Source: Methanosarcina sp. KYL-1
GTDB taxonomy: Archaea > Halobacteriota > Methanosarcinia > Methanosarcinales > Methanosarcinaceae
DNA: 64,000 nt
Reading direction: 5' to 3'
Assembly (NCBI RefSeq): GCF_024372725.1
Contig: NZ_VOUA01000001.1
Span: forward strand, 62,001 to 126,000
Numbering within the stretch: position 1 is the stretch's first letter; the number at the start of each line of letters is the position of its first letter. The translations under genes and the position numbers were made by a program. Below the pieces are notes generated by a model. That model was not told the DNA's origin. It worked only from the letters and a program-made list of their open reading frames with translations, and ran no database searches. Shown in pieces: positions 1-8,200 of this stretch.

Positions 1-299
1 TTGTGATCGGGCTCTACAACCCTAAGAGCCGCAAGAGAAAATCCAACTTTGCAAGGGCAATCGAAATCATCCGCAAGTATAAGTCCGACTCCGTGCCTGT
101 AGGGCTTGTCAAGAACGCCATGAGAGGTGAGGGCGAGGACCAGATCGTAACAACCCTCGGGGAAGTCATGGAGTACGAGGACTGGGTCGACATGAGCACC
201 GCCATTCTCATAGGCAACGGGGAGTCCAGGATCTGGAAGTCTCCGAAAAAGGATATCATCATCACACCCAGGGGGTATCATAAGAAATATGACTACTGA
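1..299 (+). CDS. cbiH: Cobalt-precorrin-3B C17-methyltransferase, C-terminal part (CbiH/CobJ)
   Basis: The reading frame is already open at the window edge and ends at a TGA at 297-299, so only the C-terminal ~98 residues are present. They match the end of the SAM-dependent C17-methyltransferase that contracts the corrin ring in anaerobic cobalamin synthesis: IGLYNPKSRKR, then SVPVGLVKNAMR and a closing DIIITPRGYHKKY. The class III tetrapyrrole methylase fold is established knowledge; the assignment uses only this C-terminal block. The stop overlaps the start of cbiC by 11 bases, so the two are translationally coupled. Corrinoid synthesis fits a methanogen, which needs cobamides for methyl transfer. 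Confidence 0.85.
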   Translation, partial: VIGLYNPKSRKRKSNFARAIEIIRKYKSDSVPVGLVKNAMRGEGEDQIVTTLGEVMEYEDWVDMSTAILIGNGESRIWKSPKKDIIITPRGYHKKYDY

Positions 300-1020
300 A
301 AAAAGCAGTGAAGGGAAAGCCGTGGCTCTTGAAAACCTTGAGGAGTTTACCGAGCTTACCGTGGATGTTGACCCCGAACTTGTGAGCATCTGCAGGGACT
401 CCGGCGCAAGGACCGAAGAGGCCAAAGCCATCTACATGAAAAGCCGGACAATGATCCAGGAAATCATCGGGAACAACACCCCCGAAGACCGTTTCCGCCA
501 GCGCTGCGTTATTGCCACCGGGGACCTCTCCGTAGCAGACATCATGCGCTTTTCTAATGACCCCATCCCTGCAGGCGTGGAAGCGATCAAAAAAGGCGCC
601 CCTATCTTTGTGGACATCAACATGGTAAAGGCAGGGATCACCCGTGTGGGGCACAAGTCCGAAATCATCTGCGTGCTCGACGAGGACCCTGATTCCGAAA
701 TCGCTAACAAGTACGGGATTACCCGGACTTCTGCAGGTTACCTGGCTGCCAGGGACAGGCTCGAAGGAAGCATTATAGCAATCGGAAATGCTCCTTCTGC
801 CCTCATCATGGTCTGCAAAATGATCGAAAAAGGCTTGAGGCCTGCCCTTATCATCGGGCTTCCCGTGGGTTTCGTAAATGCAGCCGAGTCAAAAGAAATG
901 GTCCGGGACCTTAAAATCCCCATCCCCTCCATAAGCTGTGTCGGGACCAGGGGTGGGACTCCGATGGCTGTTGCCTGCGTAAACGAACTCGTGGCAATCG
1001 CAAGGGAAAGCGAGGAGTAA
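289..1020 (+). CDS. cbiC: Cobalt-precorrin-8 methylmutase (CbiC/CobH)
   Basis: A 243-residue protein that moves the methyl group from C11 to C12 of precorrin-8 to give cobyrinate, a late step of corrin ring synthesis. The family blocks are visible: RCVIATGDLSVADIMRF near residue 65, PIFVDINMVKAGI near 105, the catalytic-His region VGHKSEI, and the C-terminal ALIIGLPVGFVNAAESKE followed by GTRGGTPMAVA. About 35 extra charged residues precede the usual N-terminus, but the ATG at 289 overlaps the end of cbiH, so I kept it. It is the last gene of the cobalamin run; a T-rich spacer follows and the next gene converges from the other strand. Confidence 0.93.
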   Translation: MTTEKSSEGKAVALENLEEFTELTVDVDPELVSICRDSGARTEEAKAIYMKSRTMIQEIIGNNTPEDRFRQRCVIATGDLSVADIMRFSNDPIPAGVEAIKKGAPIFVDINMVKAGITRVGHKSEIICVLDEDPDSEIANKYGITRTSAGYLAARDRLEGSIIAIGNAPSALIMVCKMIEKGLRPALIIGLPVGFVNAAESKEMVRDLKIPIPSISCVGTRGGTPMAVACVNELVAIARESEE

Positions 1021-1165
1021 AATTCTCTGCTTTTCCGTTTTCTTTTTCCATTCCGTTTTTCTCTTTCTTCTTTCTTTCCGTCCTGTTTTTTTCTCTTTTT
1101 GGTCCCTTTTTCTTTCCCTTTTCCGTCCTTTTTTTTCTTTTTACGTCCGCTTTCACTATTTTAAA
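1021..1165. terminator. Pyrimidine-rich convergent terminator region
   Basis: The spacer between convergent cbiC and ccdA consists of repeated T runs of four to eight broken by C and G on the + strand. Archaeal RNA polymerase terminates on such T-rich tracts, so this probably ends the cbi transcript. There is no comparable T tract for the opposite strand. Confidence 0.5.
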
Positions 1166-1169
1166 TGAG

Positions 1170-1823
1170 TCATCTGAAAAGCCCTCTGAACAGGTTCTGG
1201 TAGACCATCCAGAGCCCTACAAGCACGAGGACTATCCCGGCTCCCTTCTTGAAAGCCGCATCATACCGGGAGATCAGCCTGAGTTTTGTTGAGGACAGGT
1301 GCATGGAGTAAGCCAGCAGGAGCATAGGCACGGCAAAGCCCAGGGAGTAGATGAAGAGCATAAAAGCTCCGTATGCCGCATCCCCTTCCACGGCTACCAT
1401 GGTCAGGATTGAAGCCAGCATCGGGCCCACACAGGGGATCCAGAGCACGCCCAGGGAAAGCCCGAGCAGCAGGCCTGCAGTCGCTCCTTCTGCTTTCAGG
1501 TCCACAGGGAGGGGGAGCCTTGCAAAGGCGTTGAATATGTTGAGTTCAAAAAGCATTGCAAGCCCCATTATGATTATGAGAATCCCTGCAGTCAGCTTTA
1601 AATATTCGATATAGGCCCCGAAAACTGCGCCGAAGGCGGAGCTGATTATTCCCATTAAGGTAAAGGTTATGGAAACCCCGAGTACTACCGTAAGGGGCCT
1701 GAGTTTTCCTTTCCCGGCAGAAGTGGCCAGGACTGCAGGCAAAAGGGGGAGGATGCAGGGGGAAAGGACGCTCAGGACACCTGCGCCAAAGGCAGCCAGG
1801 GGAGTTATCGCTTCGTGAAACAT
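1170..1823 (-). CDS. ccdA: CcdA/DsbD-type thiol-disulfide transmembrane transporter
   Basis: A 217-residue membrane protein with about six hydrophobic segments. It shows the two conserved elements of the CcdA family: SPCILPLLPAV in the first helix and GVLWIPCVGPMLA in the fourth, each supplying one cysteine of the redox pair. CcdA carries electrons from cytoplasmic thioredoxin across the membrane to an exported thiol protein. The gene just upstream on the same strand encodes a lipoprotein with a thioredoxin CxxC, the expected partner. The two are probably cotranscribed despite a spacer of about 130 bases filled with short repeats. Confidence 0.9.
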   Translation of the reverse strand: MFHEAITPLAAFGAGVLSVLSPCILPLLPAVLATSAGKGKLRPLTVVLGVSITFTLMGIISSAFGAVFGAYIEYLKLTAGILIIIMGLAMLFELNIFNAFARLPLPVDLKAEGATAGLLLGLSLGVLWIPCVGPMLASILTMVAVEGDAAYGAFMLFIYSLGFAVPMLLLAYSMHLSSTKLRLISRYDAAFKKGAGIVLVLVGLWMVYQNLFRGLFR

Positions 1824-1849
1824 GGTTTTCAGGGTCCGGTTTTGTCTAG

Positions 1850-1950
1850 ATCCGCTTTTTCATTCTGAAGTCCTGTTTTCATTCCCAGCATCCTGGTTTT
1901 CATTCCTGAATTCCTGGTTTTCATTCAGGATTTCCGTTCCTGGGTTCAGT
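1850..1950. repeat. Short tandem repeats between tlpA-like gene and ccdA
   Basis: Three to four imperfect copies of a ~20-base unit containing TCCTGGTTTTCATTC lie between the two redox genes. An open frame across it on the minus strand is just repeat translation. Confidence 0.6.
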
Positions 1951-1953
1951 TTT

Positions 1954-2478
1954 TCATTCGGCAGTTTCATTTTTTTGTTCAGCTTTGTCCTTTTCAACCT
2001 GCTGGAGTGCCAGGTCCAGGCGCTCTTCGTAAGTTTCTTTGTCATGGAGTCCGATCATCCTGGCCCGGTACCTGTCTTCTGTGACGTTTCCGTCCTCCTG
2101 CATGTACCTATATTTCCCGTCCTCAAACCCCACGATTACACAGGAGTCCGGGATATAGCCCACTTTAAAATAGGCTGCAAGTTGAGGGCTTTTATCTATG
2201 TCCGCAGACATGACCGTGGCTCTTCCTTCATAGGTGACCGCCATCTCAGCCAGGATGGGTTTCATTGCCCTGCAGGGGCTGCACCATTCGGCTCCCAGTT
2301 TCAGGAAAACAGGGCCTTCGGCGAGGGCTTCGTTTATTTGCCCAAGTTCGTTTACTTCGACAACGGAGCCCTCTGGTATTTCCGGAGGGCCCGCGGGATT
2401 TTCCGCATTTTCTTCCGTACAGCCGGCCGTGAGGAGCACACCTGCAAGGAGGATTATCAGTAGGCTAATTTTTTTCAT
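1954..2478 (-). CDS. Thioredoxin-like lipoprotein (TlpA/thioredoxin family)
   Basis: A 174-residue exported thiol-disulfide protein. The N-terminus is a lipoprotein signal: MKK, a hydrophobic stretch, then the lipobox LLTAGC with the Cys near residue 20. The thioredoxin domain follows, with active site WCSPC near residues 75-79 and the cis-proline loop VGYIPDS. The C-terminus is a charged helix rich in Lys and Glu. It lies upstream of ccdA on the same strand, so it likely receives electrons through CcdA and works outside the membrane, for example reducing c-type haem apoproteins or secreted proteins. The substrate cannot be told from sequence. Confidence 0.85.
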   Translation of the reverse strand: MKKISLLIILLAGVLLTAGCTEENAENPAGPPEIPEGSVVEVNELGQINEALAEGPVFLKLGAEWCSPCRAMKPILAEMAVTYEGRATVMSADIDKSPQLAAYFKVGYIPDSCVIVGFEDGKYRYMQEDGNVTEDRYRARMIGLHDKETYEERLDLALQQVEKDKAEQKNETAE

Positions 2479-2835
2479 ACTGCCCCCTTCTGCTTATTTC
2501 TTATTTGTTTTTCTGATCTTGTTAATTTTGTATCTTTTGTTCCTTATCCGTTAATCTGTTAATTTCTTATTTCTTCCCTTAAATGGGTATGGGCATTGTT
2601 GGTAGATTCTTTTTAGACAAATAATTTTGTTTCTCCTGCTCCCTGGGGGCGGAATTCGGCAGTTGAGTGGGAAGTTCAAATTTATTAACAAAGAAACACA
2701 GATGCTGAAATGCAAAAACTGAATAAAAATCGAAAAATCCCGGAAAGTAAAAGAACAGAATAAAAAGAAAAAATGCTGAAAAAAAGAAAAGGGAAAAATG
2801 AAAAAGATGTGGAAATGAATAAACCTTAACTGGTT
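2479..2835. other. Spacer with no recognised gene
   Basis: A 357-base AT-rich stretch holding the presumed promoter of the lipoprotein gene and the 3' side of the Mrp gene. An A-rich run at 2690-2820 could end the minus-strand Mrp transcript, because it reads as T-rich on that strand. No ORF with family resemblance was seen. Confidence 0.5.
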
Positions 2836-3675
2836 TTATTCTTCCTTCAGGGTCTTTTGAATTGCATCCACAACTTTTTCAAAGTTTTTCTGCCACTCCG
2901 TGCTGTGGTCGAGGCCCTGGATGACTGTGCCTTTGTCTTCCATTTCGGCAACTTTGGGCTCGATCGGGAGTTTGGCAAGGACGGGGACGTTGAAATCGTT
3001 TGAGGCTTTTTCTACGCCGCCGCTTCCGAAGACTTCTATCAGTTCGCCACAGTGGGGGCAGACAAGGCCGTTCATGTTGTCCACGATCCCGATTACAGGG
3101 ACTTTGAGCTTGTCTGAGAACCTTATTGATTTGCGGACGCTGACCAGGGCTACGTCTTGGGGGGTTGTGACAACCACGGAGCCGTCGCAGTTGGGGATGA
3201 GCTGGGCTACGCTCAGGGGTTCGTCTCCTGTGCCGGGGGGCAGGTCGATGATGAGGAAGTCAAGTTCTCCCCAGTACACCTCTTCTAAGAACTGCTTGAT
3301 TGCCCCCATCTTTACAGGGCCCCTCCAGATAATGGGGGAGTCCTTATCCTCCAGTAAAAAACCGACGGACATTACCGATAGGTTGGAAAAGACCTGTATG
3401 GGAAGGATTCCGTGTTCATCTACCTCGGGCCTTTCGGACTCGAGCCCGAAGATTATGGGGACGGTCGGGCCGTGGATGTCGCAGTCAAGAAGCCCTACCT
3501 GAAACCCGCGCAGGGCCAGCCCGGCTGCAAGGTTTGCAGCAACGGTGCTCTTCCCGACTCCTCCTTTCCCGCTCATGACCATGATCTTACGTTTGATGCG
3601 CCTGAGGTTGACTACTATTTTAGGTTCCTCAGGCTTTTTTGATAAGCTTTCCAGTGGTTGAATCTTATCTGTCAT
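2836..3675 (-). CDS. Mrp/NBP35-family iron-sulfur carrier ATPase
   Basis: A 279-residue P-loop ATPase of the Mrp/ApbC/NBP35 group, which carries and transfers [4Fe-4S] clusters as dimers. Visible motifs are the deviant Walker A VMSGKGGVGKST near residue 35, the switch I region LLDCDIHGPTVP, Walker B FLIIDLPPGTGDEP and a CPHCGE pair near residue 207 that would bind the bridging cluster. It lacks the N-terminal ferredoxin or DUF59 extensions of some relatives, so its length is typical for archaeal Mrp. It lies upstream of, and in the same direction as, nothing else; the DUF134 gene follows 50 bases upstream on the same strand, suggesting a DUF134-mrp transcript. Confidence 0.92.
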   Translation of the reverse strand: MTDKIQPLESLSKKPEEPKIVVNLRRIKRKIMVMSGKGGVGKSTVAANLAAGLALRGFQVGLLDCDIHGPTVPIIFGLESERPEVDEHGILPIQVFSNLSVMSVGFLLEDKDSPIIWRGPVKMGAIKQFLEEVYWGELDFLIIDLPPGTGDEPLSVAQLIPNCDGSVVVTTPQDVALVSVRKSIRFSDKLKVPVIGIVDNMNGLVCPHCGELIEVFGSGGVEKASNDFNVPVLAKLPIEPKVAEMEDKGTVIQGLDHSTEWQKNFEKVVDAIQKTLKEE

Positions 3676-3724
3676 TTTTAATCGCCTGTTGTGAAATCTC
3701 AGAACTTTGAAGTTATCCCCGTTT

Positions 3725-4063
3725 TCACGTGTCAGAATCTTCGTCCGTGTCTGTACTCTTTGCCTGGATATAGTTGCCGCCTTTTATCTCTATCGCTTTT
3801 CCCACACTCAGGGCCAGAGCTACCTTCATCCTGGCGGCTTTAAGGTCTTCCCAGAAAGCCCTCCTTGAAATCCCTACCCTGGCAGCTGCGTCTTCCTGCC
3901 GCAGGTCTTCAAGGTCCACAAGCCTCAGAGCTTCCAGCTCTTCTACGGTAAGGGACACCACTTCAAGTTCTGACAGTGGGACCCCTCTTGGCTTGAAGTA
4001 CGTGACATCGGGCGTTTGTTCCACACGCCTCGGACACTTTGGTCTTCCTCTGCATTTTTTCAT
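3725..4063 (-). CDS. DUF134/UPF0251 helix-turn-helix protein
   Basis: A 112-residue protein of the DUF134 family. It begins with the family signature GRPKCPRR and then has a sigma-70 region 4-like helix-turn-helix: [40 protein letters not shown]134 genes are commonly found beside NifX-like and MinD-ferredoxin genes, as here, and are thought to regulate them. Two copies of a promoter-like element with inverted repeats lie between this gene and the NifX-like gene and are plausible binding sites, including for autoregulation. The C-terminal tail is acidic and Thr/Ser rich. DNA binding is inferred from the fold only. Confidence 0.88.
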   Translation of the reverse strand: MKKCRGRPKCPRRVEQTPDVTYFKPRGVPLSELEVVSLTVEELEALRLVDLEDLRQEDAAARVGISRRAFWEDLKAARMKVALALSVGKAIEIKGGNYIQAKSTDTDEDSDT

Positions 4064-4070
4064 GGATTAC

Positions 4071-4154
4071 TTATGCACATTGTGGAATAAATATATAATA
4101 TTTTCTCTTTCAACATGAAAAACTATATATATTTATGTACAAAAGTGTGAAATT
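4071..4154 (+). promoter_or_regulatory. Regulatory element, copy 1 (upstream of DUF134 / spacer transcript)
   Basis: An ~84-base block beginning TTATGCACATTGTGGAAT, with TATA-like ATATATA runs in the middle and ending AAAAGTGTGAAATT. The same order of elements recurs in the same orientation 236 bases downstream. It covers the DUF134 promoter on the other strand, so it may serve both directions. Confidence 0.6.
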
Positions 4155-4306
4155 CCTCGCGGTGGCCTGAAAAAGACAAGTGATGAAAAGCAGAATCCTA
4201 AAGCCGCCACTCTTTATGTGTGCGTACTAATCCGGGGAATTACGGCATGGACTGGAATGTTAAACAGTATTCCTTAAAAATTGTCACTTCTGTACTTTTT
4301 TGGTCA

Positions 4307-4391
4307 TTTGTGCACATTGGGGAATATATATATAAAAATTTCTATCGCTGGGTAGAAAGCTATTTATATTTTCACACAAATGTGTGAAATT
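4307..4391 (+). promoter_or_regulatory. Regulatory element, copy 2, with perfect palindrome
   Basis: Second copy of the 4071-4154 block: TTGTGCACATTGGGGAAT, then a TATATATATA box, then a perfect inverted repeat at 4370-4389 (arms TTTCACAC and GTGTGAAA around AAAT). It lies about 115 bases before the first NifX-like gene. The palindrome is a good operator candidate, most simply for the adjacent DUF134 protein. Confidence 0.65.
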
Positions 4392-4429
4392 GGAACTCCT
4401 TTAATCCTGGGAGTTACCCTGGGTTCAGG

Positions 4430-4447
4430 CGGGTGCTCAGGCACCCG
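4430..4447 (+). promoter_or_regulatory. Leader hairpin before NifX-like gene
   Basis: Arms CGGGTGC and GCACCCG with a TCAG loop form a perfect 7-bp hairpin in the presumed 5' leader of the NifX-like gene at 4504. Its role is unknown; no T run follows. Confidence 0.5.
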
Positions 4448-4503
4448 TATCACCTCTCAAAATCATTCCCGAAAGTCAGGATTCTGAAATCGGAGCATAA
4501 AAA

Positions 4504-4875
4504 ATGAAAGTTTGCATAAGTTCAACTGGAAAGGATCTTGAGTCCGAAGTGGATCCCCAGTTCGGGAGATGCGGTTACTTCGTAATCGTTGATCTGGATA
4601 CAGGGTCAGTGACATCCCTCAAAAATCCCGGCCCTGAGGCTTCCGGAGGGTCCGGGATCCGGGCTGCAGAGGCAATTGTAAATTCAAAAGCAGATATCCT
4701 TTTAACGGGCAGCGTGGGCCCCAACTCTTTTTCCATTCTCTCTGAAGTAGGGGTTGAGGTCCGGGTCGGAGTCAAAGGCACGGTAGCTGATGCCCTTAAA
4801 CAGTATGAGGCCGGGGACCTCTGCATTATTGACAGCCCGAATTCTTCTGCTCACAATGGTATGAAAAATAGTTAA
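4504..4875 (+). CDS. NifX/NifB-type dinitrogenase cofactor family protein
   Basis: A 123-residue single-domain protein of the NifX/NafY/NifB-C family that binds Fe-S or Fe-Mo clusters. The fold signature is clear: MKVCISSTGKDLESEVDPQFGRCGYFVIVD, a central RAAEAIVNSKADILLTGSVGPNS, and VEVRVGVKGTVADALKQYEAG. It is followed 84 bases later by a second protein of the same family and by two MinD-ferredoxin ATPases. No nif structural genes are near, so a role in a non-nitrogenase cluster such as the ORP-type complex is more likely than FeMo-cofactor synthesis. The cluster type bound cannot be read from sequence. Confidence 0.9.
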   Translation: MKVCISSTGKDLESEVDPQFGRCGYFVIVDLDTGSVTSLKNPGPEASGGSGIRAAEAIVNSKADILLTGSVGPNSFSILSEVGVEVRVGVKGTVADALKQYEAGDLCIIDSPNSSAHNGMKNS

Positions 4876-4959
4876 ATTAAATTCACAACTGATATTTTTA
4901 TATTTCAAACATTGAGCGAAAATAAACGCGAAGTGAAAATATAATTTGAAGGTGCTTCT

Positions 4960-5325
4960 ATGAAAGTGTGCGTACCCACAAGGGATAATAACGGCATTGA
5001 AGGAATTGTTGAACAGCATTTCGGAAAAGCTCCCACTTACACGATCCTGGACATCGATTCCAGGGAAGTTTCCGTAATCCCGAACAACAGCGAACATATG
5101 GGGGGTGTGGGCCTGCCTCCTGAGTACCTTTTCCGGAACGGAGTGGAGATTATGCTCTGCGCGGGACTTGGGTACAAAGCCCTCCAGATGTTTGAATCAT
5201 ACGGGATCAGGGTTTTCGTGGGAGCCGGTGGCACTGTCCGGGACACGATTGAAGCCTGGGAGTCCGGACTTCTCAAGGATGCTACGTCTGAGAATACCTG
5301 TGTCGAGCACGGGCACCACCATTAA
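4960..5325 (+). CDS. NifX/NifB-type family protein with C-terminal His tail
   Basis: A 121-residue paralogue of the previous gene: MKVCVPTRDNNGIEGIVEQHFGKAPTYTILDID, then PPEYLFRNGVEIMLCAGLGYKALQMFESYGIRVFVGAGGTVRDTIEAWESG. It ends in ENTCVEHGHHH, a Cys/His-rich tail that could bind metal. Paired NifX-like proteins next to MinD-ferredoxin ATPases are a recurring arrangement in anaerobes. The start ATG has GAAGGTG upstream. A 53-base spacer leads to the first ATPase gene, so these genes probably form one operon starting at 4504. Confidence 0.9.
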   Translation: MKVCVPTRDNNGIEGIVEQHFGKAPTYTILDIDSREVSVIPNNSEHMGGVGLPPEYLFRNGVEIMLCAGLGYKALQMFESYGIRVFVGAGGTVRDTIEAWESGLLKDATSENTCVEHGHHH

Positions 5326-5378
5326 CCGAAGCATGACCTTCTTGCTTCCGCTTATTCACGGTTGAGGACGGAACCTTA

Positions 5379-6233
5379 ATGAAAGTTGCAATAGCAAGCG
5401 GGAAAGGCGGTACCGGGAAAACCACGGTTGCGGTAAACCTGGCCCTTTCCCTGGGAGGCGTGCATCTCCTCGACTGCGACGTGGAGGAGCCCAACTGCAA
5501 CCTCTTTCTGGGCCTTGAACTTGAAAAGCTGGAATATGTTACCTGCCAGGTCCCGGAAATCGACCCTGAGAAGTGTACCCTCTGCGGAAAGTGTGCTGAT
5601 TTTTGCCGCTACAATGCCCTGGCTGCACTTCCTTCAAGGGTTCTGGTTTTTCCGGCCCTCTGCCACGGTTGCGGAGGGTGCGGGCTCGTCTGCACGGAAG
5701 GGGCTGTCAGGGAAAAACCAGGGATCCTTGGTATTCTCGAAAGTGCGAGGTCCGACTCTTCCCTTGAATTCTCCCGGGGGGTCCTGAACGTCGGGGAAGC
5801 CGCGGCGACCCCTCTCATCAGGGCCCTTCAGCGGCATATTGATAATAGCAGGCCTGCAATCATCGATTCCCCTCCAGGGGTGGCGTGCCCTGTCCTTGCT
5901 GTGATTGGGGCTGCAGACTACTGTGTGCTTGTTACCGAGTCCACACCATTCGGTTTCCATGACTTCAGGCTTGCCCTGGAAGCAGTAAAGGCCCTGAAGG
6001 TCCCATTCGGGGTTGTCCTGAACCGTGACGGGCTTGGGGATTCCAGGGTGGAAGAGTTCTGCGGGGCAAAAGGCATTCCTATCCTGCTCCGCATCCCGGA
6101 TGACAGGAGGATTGCGCAGCTTTATTCCGAAGGTATCCCCTTCGTTGAGGAAATGCCGGAGTGGAAAGAGAAGTTTGCAGGCATGTTTTCGGCAATAAGG
6201 GCCATTATGGAAAGCGGCGAGGGAACGGAATGA
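5379..6233 (+). CDS. MinD-superfamily P-loop ATPase with inserted ferredoxin domain
   Basis: A 284-residue ATPase. It opens with a deviant Walker [13 protein letters not shown], and DVEEPN. Two [4Fe-4S] motifs are inserted at about residues 64-108 ([15 protein letters not shown] and [15 protein letters not shown]). Walker [12 protein letters not shown] follows. Such ATPase-ferredoxin fusions accompany NifX-like ORP proteins and are thought to load or move Fe-S or mixed metal clusters. The stop overlaps the start of the next, paralogous ATPase (ATGA at 6230-6233), so the two are coupled and likely act as a pair. Confidence 0.9.
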   Translation: MKVAIASGKGGTGKTTVAVNLALSLGGVHLLDCDVEEPNCNLFLGLELEKLEYVTCQVPEIDPEKCTLCGKCADFCRYNALAALPSRVLVFPALCHGCGGCGLVCTEGAVREKPGILGILESARSDSSLEFSRGVLNVGEAAATPLIRALQRHIDNSRPAIIDSPPGVACPVLAVIGAADYCVLVTESTPFGFHDFRLALEAVKALKVPFGVVLNRDGLGDSRVEEFCGAKGIPILLRIPDDRRIAQLYSEGIPFVEEMPEWKEKFAGMFSAIRAIMESGEGTE

Positions 6234-7162
6234 AACAGTTAGCCGTAATCAGCGGAAAAGGCGGGTGCGGAAAGACCACCCTTACGGCAGCTTTTGCCTC
6301 CCTTGCAAAGGATGCAGTCCTTGCGGACTGCGATGTGGATGCCGCGGATCTGCCCCTGGTCCTTACTCCCGGGGTGCTGGAAAAAGAAGATAGCTCCGGG
6401 CTTGAGCTTGCCTCAATCGACCCTGAGCGCTGCACTGGCTGCGGGCGCTGCCTGGAAGCCTGCAGGTTCGGTGCAGTCCTTGAAAATTTCACAATAAACC
6501 CGTATAGCTGCGAAGGTTGTGCAGTCTGTACCGTTGCCTGCCCCGAAAATGCGGTGTCTATGGCTCCGAGAGTTTCAGGACAGGCAGTTTCCTCCATAAC
6601 CCGTTTCGGGCCAATGGCCCATGGAGAGCTGGGTATAGGAGAAGAGGCGAGCGGAAAGCTTGTGACCCTTGTCCGGAAAAAGGCAAGGGATCTTGCGGAA
6701 ACCTATGCAAAAGAGCTGGTCATCATTGACGGTCCTCCCGGCACGGGCTGTCCTGTAATGGCAGCAATTACCGGGGCCGACCTTGTCCTCCTTCTCACCG
6801 AACCCACGGTTTCGGGGCTCTACGACCTGAAACGGGCAGTCGAACTTACACAGCATTTCCGAATTCCCGCTGCAGCCTGTATCAACAGGTCCGACCTCAA
6901 CGAAAAGAAGAGCCGGGAAATCGAGTTGTTCTGTGAAGAAGCCGGGGTTCCGGTGCTTGCAAAACTTCCCTACGCAGACGTTCCCACAAGGGCAATGCTC
7001 AGGGAAGAAACTGTAATTGAGTATGCTTCTCTTGTCGGGGACAAAGATGTCGTGGAATTTGCAAACCTTATCCGGGAACTCTGGACCCGGCTTGAGACCA
7101 GGCTTTCTGAGATTTCCTGGAGCAAAGGGAGCCCAAAGGCCCTTGAAATTAAGAAGTTCTGA
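6230..7162 (+). CDS. MinD-superfamily P-loop ATPase with inserted ferredoxin domain, second copy
   Basis: A 310-residue paralogue of the preceding ATPase. The start is the ATG at 6230, inside the upstream stop; an earlier in-frame ATG at 6161 lies within the previous gene and is not needed. Motifs are [21 protein letters not shown], two cluster motifs ([15 protein letters not shown] and [15 protein letters not shown]) and [11 protein letters not shown]. The C-terminus is ~25 residues longer than in its neighbour. The pair plus two NifX-like proteins matches the layout known for orange-protein complexes in sulfate reducers; a similar role here is inference. Confidence 0.9.
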   Translation: MKQLAVISGKGGCGKTTLTAAFASLAKDAVLADCDVDAADLPLVLTPGVLEKEDSSGLELASIDPERCTGCGRCLEACRFGAVLENFTINPYSCEGCAVCTVACPENAVSMAPRVSGQAVSSITRFGPMAHGELGIGEEASGKLVTLVRKKARDLAETYAKELVIIDGPPGTGCPVMAAITGADLVLLLTEPTVSGLYDLKRAVELTQHFRIPAAACINRSDLNEKKSREIELFCEEAGVPVLAKLPYADVPTRAMLREETVIEYASLVGDKDVVEFANLIRELWTRLETRLSEISWSKGSPKALEIKKF

Positions 7163-7239
7163 AAGATCGAGAAGTTCGAAAGTTAGATAATGTAACAGCC
7201 TGTTAATATTATTTAATAAACAGTCGGTGAGGAAGTAAT

Positions 7240-7938
7240 ATGGATTACGCTGAAATCGCAGAGAAACTGGTCAAGTTCCTTGACCTTAGATACGAACCGG
7301 TGGCAGTGAAGGTAATCAAAAAAGGAGAACTTATCCCCGAAGGGTACGAAGTTCCGGAGAAAAACCTCCGGCACTGCCAGTCCATAATGAAAGCCAGGAA
7401 AGGAGAATCTTTCGTAATCCCGGCCGACAAGCATGCCTGCGTGGTAGGGGCTTCAAGCCTCGGGCTCATCCCTACTCCGGAGAAAGTCGCTTCAGGAGAG
7501 TTCCACCACAACCTCGGGATGTTTGACAGTGTGGAAGCTGCAGCCGAAATGGTCGCAAAGCGTCCTGCCTTTGAGCCTGAGAGCCGGATTGCAACGGTCG
7601 TAGGCCCCTTAAAGGACGCAAAAGTCGAACCTGACGTGGTAATTCTTGTGGACCGGCCCGAAACCGTTTACTGGATCATCCCTGCAAGCACCTATTTCAG
7701 GGGCGGAAGAGTAAACTTTAGCAGCGCAGCCTTCCAGGCGACCTGTGCCGACACCACCATCCTGCCGACACTTTCCGGAGATATAAACGTCTCTCTCGGC
7801 TGCTTCGGCTGCAGGAAAGCCACGGACATCGAGAATGATGAAATGCTTATAGGAATTCCCTTTAACAAAATCGAAGAAATCGTCCAGGCCCTTGAAAAGA
7901 TTTATGAAGGCCCCCTGCCCAAGGCCAGGCAGAAATAA
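7240..7938 (+). CDS. DUF169 family protein
   Basis: A 232-residue protein of the DUF169 family, seen in the N-terminal LRYEPVAVKVIKKGELIPEGYE, the segment CQSIMKARKGESFVIPADKHACVVGASSLGL, the VDRPETVYWIIPA block and FGCRKATDIENDEMLIGIPF near the end. Several conserved Cys residues suggest metal or cofactor binding, but the family has no settled function. A leader of ~75 bases separates it from the ATPase gene and contains GTGAGGAAG before the ATG. It may be the last gene of the same operon or have its own promoter. Confidence 0.85.
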   Translation: MDYAEIAEKLVKFLDLRYEPVAVKVIKKGELIPEGYEVPEKNLRHCQSIMKARKGESFVIPADKHACVVGASSLGLIPTPEKVASGEFHHNLGMFDSVEAAAEMVAKRPAFEPESRIATVVGPLKDAKVEPDVVILVDRPETVYWIIPASTYFRGGRVNFSSAAFQATCADTTILPTLSGDINVSLGCFGCRKATDIENDEMLIGIPFNKIEEIVQALEKIYEGPLPKARQK

Positions 7939-8200
7939 CCTTTTTCAGTCCCAATCTTTTTATTTTTTTCCTTTTTCCTATTTTTCATTTTTGTTTCCCT
8001 TTTATGTTTTTTGGGCCTTTACTCATTTTTCTTACTTATTTGAGGTATTTTCAGTGCTTGAACGCCTCTATGCAAATTTTACCCCATCTCTGCAAATATT
8101 TGTATGGCTTTCATGGAAATATTTATACCCTCAAAGTTTAGTTATGATCTGTAATAGTACCTGATAGTACCTATCCACATTATAACAGCCGGGCGAAAAA

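Noticed and set aside
4247-4390. Short ORF MDWNVKQYSLKIVTSV in the DUF134-NifX spacer
   Set aside because: It runs through the second regulatory element and its TATA box; coding is unlikely.
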